From positions 1,572,261-1,636,260 of the forward strand of contig NC_013960.1 of the NCBI RefSeq assembly GCF_000024725.1: a stretch of 64,000 nucleotides of DNA, in the 5' to 3' direction. The DNA is from Nitrosococcus halophilus Nc 4 (GTDB lineage: Bacteria > Pseudomonadota > Gammaproteobacteria > Nitrosococcales > Nitrosococcaceae). A model generated the notes under the pieces. It did no database searches, was not told the origin of the DNA, and was given only the letters and a program-made list of their open reading frames with translations. Each line of letters starts with the position of its first letter. Positions within the stretch are counted from its first letter, which is position 1. Below are positions 26,407-34,370 of the stretch, one piece after another. The translations under genes and the position numbers were made by a program.

Positions 26407-26721
26407 TTATTTTTGTGAAAATAGTTTTCCTGCTACTAAACCAACTAAAAAAGCGATGGCCAGGCTTGCAAGAGGGTGTTTCTCAATCTCATCTTGTGCT
26501 GATTCGGCTGTCTGTTCTCCAGTTTTTCGAGCTGAGATATAAGCTTGATTTAATTTCTCCATCATTTCATCTAATTCTTGTTCAGCTTTTGTTTTGGTCG
26601 CTTTGGCTGTGCTTTGACCAAGGTTCTTAACTGCTGAAAGTAGACTTCCCATGTCTTCACGAAGTTGGCTAAGCTCTTCTCTCAGCTCCTCAATTTCTTT
26701 TTTGGGTGCATTATCCGCCAT
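26407..26721 (-). CDS. YqjD/ElaB-type (DUF883) membrane protein
   Basis: A 104-residue protein. The N-terminal two-thirds is an amphipathic coiled coil (IEELREELSQLREDMG, and KAEQELDEMMEKLNQ). The C terminus holds a transmembrane helix with the glycine pattern HPLASLAIAFLVGLVAGKL, close to the HPWQ-x-V-G-x-G-x-x-x-G-x-x-x-G tail of DUF883 proteins. E. coli YqjD, ElaB and YgaM bind stationary-phase ribosomes at the membrane. It is the first gene of the three-gene cassette. Confidence 0.88.
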   Translation of the reverse strand: MADNAPKKEIEELREELSQLREDMGSLLSAVKNLGQSTAKATKTKAEQELDEMMEKLNQAYISARKTGEQTAESAQDEIEKHPLASLAIAFLVGLVAGKLFSQK

Positions 26722-26906
26722 TTGTAAAATGCCTCTATTTAAATAAAAATATTATTATTTCAATTAGTTATATTTGGTTGTGGGTAAAAACTCTAAAATC
26801 ACTGTGAAAATTGCTTATATTGAATAATAGCTTATCACGTAAACGAAAGAAATCTAGATTACTTTTTTATTACTTAAATTAAGATAATACCCGTTGTTGT
26901 TTTTTT

Positions 26907-26921
26907 TGGCATAATTATTGC
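26907..26921 (+). promoter_or_regulatory. Sigma-54 (-24/-12) promoter upstream of lipid kinase
   Basis: tggcataattattgc has GG at 26908-26909 and GC at 26920-26921 with exactly ten bases between, and matches TGGCA-N6-TTGC. It lies 80 bp upstream of the ATG at 27002. A PspF-like activator gene in this window (46688-47677) could act on it. Confidence 0.6.
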
Positions 26922-27001
26922 CTTAATATTGCAGTCTAAGATCACAAAAAGTGGGTATATCCCCTAGATTATCAATTAAGAAGTTTTTATACGGTAGGTT
27001 T

Positions 27002-27994
27002 ATGGAATATTTACCCAATGAGGGTGAAAAAACTACAAAAGGAACTAGGATCGATGACTTAGTTTCTGCCAACTCATCTCTCTTTATTCTACTTAATCCT
27101 GTCGCTGGGAGTTGTAAAGCTGAATTGGTCAAGAAAATTTTGAAGCAACAATGTGCTCTGTTTAATACAGATTATAAGATTTATGAAACTACCGGTCGAG
27201 AACATATCCCAACTATCGTACGTCAAGCTATAACACAGGGTTATAGAAGGATTGTTGTTGCGGGAGGCGATGGAACCATTTCTGCAGTAGCTAGCGAATT
27301 AATCCAGAGCGAAATCATTTTGGGCATCATTCCTGTGGGTACAGCTAATTTATTAGCGCGCGAGCTAAAAATTCCTTTGGAATTAGAGGCAGCTTGCCAG
27401 TTAGTAGTCAAAGGCGGGAGGATAAAAAAAATTGATGCTATGAAGGTGGGGGATCGAAGCTTTCTTTCTAACATTAGCGTGGGATCTTATGCCCGTATTG
27501 GGGAAAGAACGAGTATCCATGCCAAACGGTATTTTCGTCAACTTGCTTATGCTTGGAGTGCATTAGCAGAATTAATTGGAACCCATGCCTGGCGCTTTAA
27601 ACTCAGCATAGATAATCGAGAGCAACGTATGAGGGCAGCTTTTATTATGATTGCTAACGTAGGAGAGATGGGGGCTGCTTCATTACGGTGGGGCACAGAT
27701 GTCAAACCTGATGATGGTCAGGTGGATATTTGTATTGTACGGGCCCGGACATTACCCCATTATCTATCGTTTATATGGCATATATTAAGGGGGCAACATA
27801 AACAGTCTCCTCATATTCTCTATTTACGTGCCCAAAAAAACATTAAAGCAAGTACAAGGTGGGGTCTCCCTGTGCGAGGTGATGGCGAAATTATTGGCCG
27901 ATCCAGCATAGAGATACAGATTATACCCAAGGCTATATCAATTATGGTGCCTATTTTGTACTTGGAAAAGCAGACATCTGGAACTAAATATTAA
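27002..27994 (+). CDS. Diacylglycerol kinase-family lipid kinase (YegS/DgkB type)
   Basis: A 330-residue protein from the ATG at 27002; an in-frame GTG lies at 26951. The DAGK catalytic domain contains LLNPVAGSCK, the nucleotide-binding VAGGDGTISAV and GTANLLAREL, and a C-terminal beta domain follows. Such enzymes phosphorylate diacylglycerol, sphingoid or phosphatidylglycerol-type lipids; the substrate cannot be read here. A sigma-54 promoter match lies upstream. A paralogue is at 51304-52215. Confidence 0.88.
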   Translation: MEYLPNEGEKTTKGTRIDDLVSANSSLFILLNPVAGSCKAELVKKILKQQCALFNTDYKIYETTGREHIPTIVRQAITQGYRRIVVAGGDGTISAVASELIQSEIILGIIPVGTANLLARELKIPLELEAACQLVVKGGRIKKIDAMKVGDRSFLSNISVGSYARIGERTSIHAKRYFRQLAYAWSALAELIGTHAWRFKLSIDNREQRMRAAFIMIANVGEMGAASLRWGTDVKPDDGQVDICIVRARTLPHYLSFIWHILRGQHKQSPHILYLRAQKNIKASTRWGLPVRGDGEIIGRSSIEIQIIPKAISIMVPILYLEKQTSGTKY

Positions 27995-28019
27995 TTAGCA
28001 TAAGCCAAGCTTCTAGCTA

Positions 28020-28178
28020 TCAGCGTTTTGCGATAATCCACACGGCGTGGACAATGCCGGGGATGTAGCCAAGCAGCGTTAGTAAAATATTCAACCAGAA
28101 TTGGCCACCTAGGCCAACCTGTAAGAATACACCTAAGGGCGGTAGTAAAATTGCAAACAAAACACGGATGAGATCCAT
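28020..28178 (-). CDS. Pmp3/YqaE-family membrane protein
   Basis: A 52-residue protein beginning MDLIRVLFAILLPPLGVFL and ending IPGIVHAVWIIAKR. It has two transmembrane helices and the family signature PPLGVFLQVGLGGQFWLN. Pmp3/YqaE proteins (UPF0057) affect membrane potential and salt or cold tolerance. It lies 22 bp downstream of the AI-2E gene on the same strand, so cotranscription is likely. Confidence 0.93.
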   Translation of the reverse strand: MDLIRVLFAILLPPLGVFLQVGLGGQFWLNILLTLLGYIPGIVHAVWIIAKR

Positions 28179-28200
28179 AGGTATTATCCTTTAGTATCAA

Positions 28201-29277
28201 TTATTTTGAATGGAAATAAAGATCGGAAAATACTTTTCTGTAAATCTCGAGAACGGTTACCAATAATGCGGCGATAATTGGGCCAATAATAATGCCAATA
28301 GGGCCAAATATAAGGATACCGCCTAAGGTCGCTAATAGAATCAATAAATCTGGCATTTTAGCCTCGCTGCCAACAATGTGGGGACGTAGAATGTTATCCA
28401 CTGAGCCTACGATAATGGAGCCCCATAAAGTCATGCCAATGGCCCAACCCGTTTGCCCGCTTAGGGCAAGATAAATTACCGCTGGAATCCAGATGAGGGG
28501 GGCACCAAGACCGGGAATGGCAGAAAGTACGACAACGATAGCGCCCCAAAAGATGGCGCCTTTGAGTCCAGCTACCCAGAAAGCTAAGCCCACAAGTATG
28601 CCTTGTAATACGCCAATGACTAGAATGCTCTTCAAAATGGCCTTGGTGATTGCAAGTCCTTTTTCGAGAAGAAGAGAGCGGTCCTTTTCGGTAAGGGGGA
28701 TGTAGCGCATCAAAACGGTAAGCGAATCCGGTCCCCACATTAGAAAGAAAAACATCGCATATAACATGATGAAGAATTTAACGATGAAATTGATCGTGCC
28801 CTGGGTAACTGCAGAAATACTCTTTGCAAGGAATTCTCCTGCGTTACCGGCAAGTTCGCCACCTTTGGCTATAATGCGCGATTTATAAGGCTCAAGTTGC
28901 TCAGAAAAGGGGAACCACTCTGGGATATCGCGGGAGAGATCATGTTGATCAGGCAATTTTTTTTCTAGCCAAGGTTCAACACTCTCGCTAATTTGAACTG
29001 CTTCGGCGGCTACAGCACCGAGCAGCCCCAGCAATGGCAGGCCTATCACAAAAATAGCTAGCACCAATACAATGACTGATGAGAGTGCTCGACGTCCATG
29101 TAATATCCTTAGAACTTGGTTATAAACAGGATAGAGAAGGGCAGTAAAAATGATTGCCAAAAGTAGGGCGATTAGGTACTCTCGAATGATGGCTATAAAG
29201 GCCGCTAAGATGGCTGTCAGCAGTACCAGAATAAAGGCTTTGCGGTAGCGGCTTTGTGCTTCATTTAACTGAGTCAT
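28201..29277 (-). CDS. AI-2E family transporter (PerM/YdiK-like)
   Basis: A 358-residue membrane protein with about eight transmembrane helices. Two helices near the N terminus (FILVLLTAILAAFIAIIR; LLLAIIFTALLYPVY) are followed by a soluble region (about 85-145) and the conserved C-terminal block (VVVLSAIPGLGAPLIWIP and IGIIIGPIIAALLV). The family includes exporters linked to AI-2, Na+/H+ exchange and other functions, so the substrate is open. Pmp3 follows 22 bp downstream. An AI-2E paralogue at 21191-22244 is frameshifted. Confidence 0.92.
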   Translation of the reverse strand: MTQLNEAQSRYRKAFILVLLTAILAAFIAIIREYLIALLLAIIFTALLYPVYNQVLRILHGRRALSSVIVLVLAIFVIGLPLLGLLGAVAAEAVQISESVEPWLEKKLPDQHDLSRDIPEWFPFSEQLEPYKSRIIAKGGELAGNAGEFLAKSISAVTQGTINFIVKFFIMLYAMFFFLMWGPDSLTVLMRYIPLTEKDRSLLLEKGLAITKAILKSILVIGVLQGILVGLAFWVAGLKGAIFWGAIVVVLSAIPGLGAPLIWIPAVIYLALSGQTGWAIGMTLWGSIIVGSVDNILRPHIVGSEAKMPDLLILLATLGGILIFGPIGIIIGPIIAALLVTVLEIYRKVFSDLYFHSK

Positions 29278-29443
29278 GAACGTTTTCTATGTTTTAGTTG
29301 AGGATAATTCAATTACTATATTAGATATGTATCCTGCTTAATTAAAGCTTAATCCTAATATTTTTTAGGAACTGTAAATAATCTGGTCTATGAATTTACT
29401 CTCTAGATAAGCCGTTGCGTAACTCAATTTAAGGAGATTTGCC

Positions 29444-29767
29444 ATGTTATCAAGGTCTATATTGAGAGCACTCTTATTTGTAGGGGCCCTTTCACTGACT
29501 ACCTCTGTTACTCTAGCAGGTGGAAATGAACGACCGGAGGCCGAACAACAAGAAGAGGTATTCAGCCAATCCATTCAGAAACTTACGGGAAGGGCGGCAA
29601 AAAACCCTGTCTATTCCCATATTTATGGCGCGGAGTTTATGACAGAAAAGGAACGCTGTGAATACCTCCTTAAATTAGATGGCATGAAAACTAAGTCAGA
29701 GCGAGATGCCTTTCGGGCTCAACATCGTAAGGCAATAGATGAGCGCCGTAAGAAAATAGGAGGATAG
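29444..29767 (+). CDS. Small exported protein of unknown function
   Basis: A 107-residue protein with a signal peptide (SILRALLFVGALSLTTS, cleaved near TLAGG) and a charged mature part. A strong aaggag site lies nine bases before the ATG at 29444. The mature region YGAEFMTEKERCEYLLKLD, followed by a basic helix (FRAQHRKAIDERRKK), recalls small periplasmic proteins of proteobacteria. The function is unknown. Confidence 0.75.
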   Translation: MLSRSILRALLFVGALSLTTSVTLAGGNERPEAEQQEEVFSQSIQKLTGRAAKNPVYSHIYGAEFMTEKERCEYLLKLDGMKTKSERDAFRAQHRKAIDERRKKIGG

Positions 29768-29816
29768 CCCTCTAATGAATCTATTAGTCTGATGTTTGAA
29801 ATATAGAGAGTTAAAA

Positions 29817-31225
29817 TTAATTGTTAGAATTTCGCTTAAGTTGTGCTTTTAGTTTTTTTTCTTCTTTTTCCAACTCTCCCAATCGCCTTAACTGGGACAG
29901 TATCAATATTTGTGCTTCAGGAGGTGTTCGTTTCCATATGCTTGGAGGTAGAGGAAGCTTTGAACGATGCCAGTAAAGGTAAACAAATCGAAAAACTAAG
30001 AGAACAGCAGCTGCACCACTTATTTTCCAGAAATACTGGGGATCATTTAAAAGGAGTTGATTAACCAGTGCCGCGGCAGCGATGACGCAGCCAGCACTGC
30101 CAAGTAAGGGAAAGATGAGTTGCCAACCAGGATACACACTGTAGATGGCAGCAACCAGATTCACTATACAAAGGTGGAGAGGAGAACTAGGCTTGAGAAA
30201 GCTGCTAGCTCATCGAGATCAATGGTGAATATGATTCCTATGACTGCCGCCACAATAAAGACAAGATATAGCAGGGGAACGCCACTGTATTGCCTCCGAG
30301 TTAACCCTGGAGGGATTTCATGCTCATGGGCTAGGCGCTTTGCCAGCCGTCCATGGGAAAACATGGTGGCATTGATAGCTGCTGTCATGGATAAAGTGAT
30401 GATAACCAGAGCCAATGTCAAACCTTGTTGTTCCAACACCAGACCAGCCAGATCAATAAGTATAGTCTGAGGTTGTTCCCCTGCTACTTTATTGCCAACT
30501 GCGGCTGTAGTAACGAAGGCGAGTAATATATAAAGAGCAATAGAAAGTAAAATAGCTGTTCGCATGGCCCGGGGGAAATTTTTTTTATGATTGTCGATAT
30601 CATGGTAGTTATAAGTAAGTAACTGAAATCCTTCAAACCCAACAAACATTTGAGCAGCCGCGAAAATGATTTCCTTAGAGGGTACTTCCAAAACGGGCAA
30701 TGCCTCTTCCAGGCTTATGGTTTGTAAACTTTTCCCAGCCAGGAAGAGAAGAAGGCCGATATTGCTATAAATAAGAAAATTTTCAAAGAAACTAGAAAAA
30801 CGAATGCCTGCTAGGTTAACCACTGCGAGTAGAATAATTACTAGGGCGCCCAGGGAAGGAGCATGCTGCCAGCTTATATCAAGTAATAGGGTGGCAAAAG
30901 CACCAAAAGTGGAGGCATAGAGGGCAGTAGTGAATAGATAGGCTAGAATTAAGAACCAGCTGAGGGTTCCAGCGATTTCAGTACCCAACAGAGGACTAAT
31001 GTAAACGAAGCTACCGCCAGGTTCATTAAAACGCAATGTCAGCCGACTGTAGGAAATACCGGTAAGCAGAGCGAGAAGGCCCGCAAGTCCCACACTGATA
31101 AAAGCGGCATTTCCTGCAGTCTCCGTGGCGGGGCCAAGAACGGCAAAGAACCCCCCTCCTATGATGACCCCTAGAGCCATGCTAGTGGCGCCCATTAACG
31201 AGAGTTTGGGGGAAGCTGATCCCAT
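29817..31225 (-). pseudogene. APC-family amino acid permease, single frameshift
   Basis: Frame 31225-30164 (353 residues) encodes the first ~10 transmembrane segments of an APC permease, with GVIIGGGFFAVLGPATE and NEPGGSFVYISP. It ends at TAG (30164-30166) after LLSTFV. A frame overlapping by one base (30164-29817) continues NLVAAIYSVYPG to a hydrophobic and then charged C terminus (115 residues). One missing base near gtatag would restore STFVIVNLVAAIY. The product would be about 469 residues, normal for the family. It is either a recent pseudogene or a sequence error. Confidence 0.85.
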
Positions 31226-31242
31226 TTAAAGAAGAAATGCTA

Positions 31243-31300
31243 TAAAATTGGTGGGTACGGCGCTAACACGTCTTAATTCCTCCTACTTAAAAAGGTGTTT
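31243..31300 (+). repeat. Dispersed palindromic repeat, copy C
   Basis: aaattggtgggtacggcgct (31246-31265) and aacacgtcttaattcctcct form a degenerate version of the GGTGGGT hairpin repeat, ending with acttaaaaaggtg. It lies just upstream of the APC permease start and downstream of phosphoglycerate mutase. Confidence 0.75.
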
Positions 31301-31320
31301 TCCCTCAATTTCTGAGGTTG

Positions 31321-32556
31321 CTAGGCGCCGAATTTTTTAAGGCGTCCCGCATGGGCCAGCGCTAACCCTAGCAAATGGACGCCAGGCCGCAATCCCAGGG
31401 AGCCCCGAAGACAGTGGTATTCGTCAAATTGGGGTAATTTGTCAACTCGAGCATACCGGGAGTGGACTAGCACCGGTACCGGATGCCAGCTATGCTGTGC
31501 CATTACCGCTGGAGTGGAGTGGTCTGAGGTGATCACCAATACCTCGGGATCGAGGGCTAAGACTTTTGGCAGTAAGCCATCCACTTCTTCAATGACCGCC
31601 ACTTTGCCTTGAAAATCATCGTCTTCTCCCCGACTATCCGTGCCCTTGACATGGAGGAAGTAAAAATCATGTTCATCTCCATAGTGCTTCCCTAGCGCCT
31701 CGAAGGCAGCCTCCATACTGGTGGGGGGATCGATTAAATCCATTCCAAGCAAACGGCTGACACCACGGTACATGGGATAGCCTGCCAGGCAGAGTCCTTT
31801 CAATTGGAAACGGTCCTGGAGGGAGGGCAGGAGGTCATAACGCTCAAAACCTCTTAGTAGAATAGCATTGGCAGATTTTTCGTTACTTAATACTTCTCTA
31901 ACTTGTTCAATAAAGGCATTGATCAGGGTTGCAACTTGCTGAGAGTCTGCTGTTTCTGCTTTGGCGGGGTAAGGGAAAACCCCCGTGCTTTGGGGATCGG
32001 TATCTTGCACCTTTGCGTTTAACCCCGGACCCCGTAGGACAAATACCGCCCGGTGTTCACTGACGGTTTCAAAAAAATATTCCCCCTCAAAATCTAGTTG
32101 GACTGCTTGCCGGATTTTTTCGCACAAACGTTGGTTGGTTTCAGTGGCAATCCGACCAGCGCGTCGGTCAGTAATCCGACCCTCGGTATCCACCGTTGCA
32201 AAATTTACCCGGGCGGCCACATCTCCTTCCTGCAAGGGGAAATCTATCCCGAGCGCAGAGAGCACACTGCGACCGAGGGTATAGCGCAAGGGATGATAGC
32301 CAAAAAGGGCAAGATGGCCGGGTCCACTGCCAGGGGTAATGCCTGGACCAACGAGTTCTAGGAGGCCGCAGCTTGAGGATTGAGCCAACTGATCCAGATT
32401 CGGAGTATGAGCCTCTTGGTAGGCAGTTTTCCCTGTTTCAGGATGGGGTAATCCACCTCCGCCATCCAGGATGAGGTAAACAATCCGCCCGCCGGGCTGA
32501 ACAAGTTTCTCCCAAACTATAGAAATGTCCGTAGGGATCTCTAACTTCGAGTACAT
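31321..32556 (-). CDS. apgM: Archaeal-type 2,3-bisphosphoglycerate-independent phosphoglycerate mutase
   Basis: A 411-residue alkaline-phosphatase-superfamily metalloenzyme that interconverts 3- and 2-phosphoglycerate. It has the N-terminal metal motif LILDGGGGLP, the probable nucleophile Ser region TPGSGPGHLALFGY, DVAARVNFATVD and the C-terminal metal motif VITSDHSTPA. The length of about 400 residues marks the ApgM group rather than the 510-residue GpmI type. It lies 48 bp downstream of the PfkB-kinase gene on the same strand, probably in one glycolytic operon. Confidence 0.93.
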   Translation of the reverse strand: MYSKLEIPTDISIVWEKLVQPGGRIVYLILDGGGGLPHPETGKTAYQEAHTPNLDQLAQSSSCGLLELVGPGITPGSGPGHLALFGYHPLRYTLGRSVLSALGIDFPLQEGDVAARVNFATVDTEGRITDRRAGRIATETNQRLCEKIRQAVQLDFEGEYFFETVSEHRAVFVLRGPGLNAKVQDTDPQSTGVFPYPAKAETADSQQVATLINAFIEQVREVLSNEKSANAILLRGFERYDLLPSLQDRFQLKGLCLAGYPMYRGVSRLLGMDLIDPPTSMEAAFEALGKHYGDEHDFYFLHVKGTDSRGEDDDFQGKVAVIEEVDGLLPKVLALDPEVLVITSDHSTPAVMAQHSWHPVPVLVHSRYARVDKLPQFDEYHCLRGSLGLRPGVHLLGLALAHAGRLKKFGA

Positions 32557-32604
32557 GCCATAACCTTGACTAAAAAAAATTTAAAGGAATAGGATTTTCT
32601 AAAT

Positions 32605-33543
32605 TCAGTGCTGTTCGCGGCACATTTGCTGATAAATACGCTCCATATCTTCAGTGCGGTAAAGCTCTGTGCCAGGAGTCAAAAGCGCCGCCGCAGCAGC
32701 GGCAACACCGTAATACAGAGACTCTTTAAGGGCACGACCGCGGGCTAAATTGAAGGTAATGACCGCGACGAAGCTGTCTCCTGCGCCGACCGGACTAATG
32801 CTCTTTACTTTTGGGGGTTGGGCGCGCTGCTGCTCTTCCCGGGTGGTCAGCAAGGCCCCTTTATCCCCTAGAGTCAAAATAACGACCTCGGCTTTCCCTT
32901 GTTCAACAAATTCTCGAGTCAGTGTGGCTTGTTCTTCCGGAGTGTCTACTGAATGTCCCGTTAAGTTTTGAAACTCATGCTGATTGGGTTTGACCAGATA
33001 AACCCCTTCTTCTAAAGCAGCCTGTAAGGGTGGCCCTGAGGTATCCAAGATCAGGCGCATCCCCTGTTTTTTCGCAATTCGTGCTAGCCGGGCATACCAA
33101 TCGTTTGGAACTCCCGGCGGTAAGCTGCCACTAGCAACTAGATAGGTGGGTTTAGGTTTCCATTGGTCGATTTGATCTAAGCATTGCTGCCATTCTTGCT
33201 GGCTCAGTTCCGGGCCGGGTGAGACAAAGTGAAAAAGATGACCACTTGAGCTTTCCAGGATAGCAAAACTCTCCCGAGTGGGACGTTGGATAGGAAGGGG
33301 GTAATGATTAATATCTTCTTGGTCAACCAGTTCCTTTAGCATTTGCCCTGTTGGACCACCGACGGTATAAAGGGCAGTGACCTGGCCACCGAGTGTCTGA
33401 ATCCCACGGGCCACGTTAATACCCCCTCCACCTGGTTCTCGACGAAGCGGAGCAGTCCGCAATTTTCGTCCAGGGAGCATTTCCTCAATCTCGGTTGAGA
33501 GGTCAAGGGAAGGGTTCATGGTGATGGTGACAATGGTGTTCAT
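32605..33543 (-). CDS. PfkB-family sugar-phosphate kinase (1-phosphofructokinase/6-phosphofructokinase II type)
   Basis: A 312-residue ribokinase-family kinase. It has the N-terminal substrate motif GGGGINVARGIQTLGG, the ATP region VILTLGDKGALL and the catalytic anion-hole motif SPVGAGDSFVA with the essential Asp. The opening TITMNPSLDLSTEI is typical of the hexose-phosphate group that includes FruK, LacC and PfkB. It most likely phosphorylates fructose 6-phosphate or fructose 1-phosphate. The adjacent phosphoglycerate mutase supports a glycolytic role. Confidence 0.9.
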   Translation of the reverse strand: MNTIVTITMNPSLDLSTEIEEMLPGRKLRTAPLRREPGGGGINVARGIQTLGGQVTALYTVGGPTGQMLKELVDQEDINHYPLPIQRPTRESFAILESSSGHLFHFVSPGPELSQQEWQQCLDQIDQWKPKPTYLVASGSLPPGVPNDWYARLARIAKKQGMRLILDTSGPPLQAALEEGVYLVKPNQHEFQNLTGHSVDTPEEQATLTREFVEQGKAEVVILTLGDKGALLTTREEQQRAQPPKVKSISPVGAGDSFVAVITFNLARGRALKESLYYGVAAAAAALLTPGTELYRTEDMERIYQQMCREQH

Positions 33544-33816
33544 TACTTGCCTTGAAAATTTTTAGCGACAAAATCCCAATTCACCCGATTCCAGAAAGCG
33601 TCCAAATACTTGGCTTTTTCATTACGATAATCAAAGAGGAGGTAACTCATGTTTCATTGGATTTTCCTCCATTAAGAGGTATTTGGTTTTTACCTATTAC
33701 GAAAGAAATTGCTGTACAGCAGGTTGTTCTCACACAATGATTTCTTAATTAACTTTCTAGTATATATAAAACACTTTCGCTAGTTTGGATATTTAAATGA
33801 TCTTGTCTCTGTGCTC

Positions 33817-34033
33817 TTATCGGGCCGTATAGCCGCCATCAATGACTAATTCACTCCCTGTCACAAATTTAGCTTCACCAGAGGAAAGATAAAGAATCCC
33901 ATAAGCAATATCTTCGGGGGCTCCCACATGGCCAATAGGGTGGAGGCTATCCATATTGACCAGCACATTGATTTTTCCGAAAATTTTATGAACCTTAGCG
34001 GACGAGAGCTACTTTTCCGTCTAGGCGATTCAT
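33817..34033 (-). pseudogene. Short-chain dehydrogenase remnant with internal deletions
   Basis: Three pieces of an SDR survive in order. ATG at 34033 opens MNRLDGKVALVR (the normal N terminus before the TGxxxGIG motif, lost). A shifted segment reads KIFGKINVLVN (normally followed by NAG). A C-terminal segment HPIGHVGAPEDIAYGILYLS through GSELVIDGGYTAR follows, ending at TAA 33817-33819. About 750 bp of gene has been reduced to 217 bp. The catalytic Tyr-x-x-x-Lys is gone. An aggaga site is still present before the ATG. Confidence 0.85.
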
Positions 34034-34317
34034 AGTTTTCTCCTAGGGTCTCCATATTTTATGTTGCTTTTACTATTCGTAGAGCTTCCTTTTTGAGCCA
34101 GGATCTCTCGGCCCCCTTCATACTGGGCAAAATACGCTTCAAGACGTTGAACTGCCTGAGGCAATTGTTGTGAGAGATGATAAACCTGGTCGACCACATC
34201 CGGAGCTACTAACGAGAGGCTCACTAAGAGAGGTGTGGTAATCCGAAGATCTAATCTCTTTTGATTGTTATCGCCCATCACCAATATTGATTGTTTATTG
34301 TCAGAAGATGAGCTCAA
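34030..34317 (-). CDS. Small hypothetical protein
   Basis: A 95-residue protein, possibly starting at the internal Met of MGDNNQKRLD. A helical middle (PDVVDQVYHLSQQLPQ, AVQRLEAYFAQYEGG) is flanked by polar ends. No family was recognised. Its stop overlaps the ATG of the SDR remnant (ATGA), so it was once translationally coupled to that gene. Confidence 0.5.
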   Translation of the reverse strand: MSSSSDNKQSILVMGDNNQKRLDLRITTPLLVSLSLVAPDVVDQVYHLSQQLPQAVQRLEAYFAQYEGGREILAQKGSSTNSKSNIKYGDPRRKL

Positions 34318-34370
34318 TGTTGGCTTTTCTCTACTCTCCCTTTAGTTCGTTGCGGTACAGGGATGTACCG

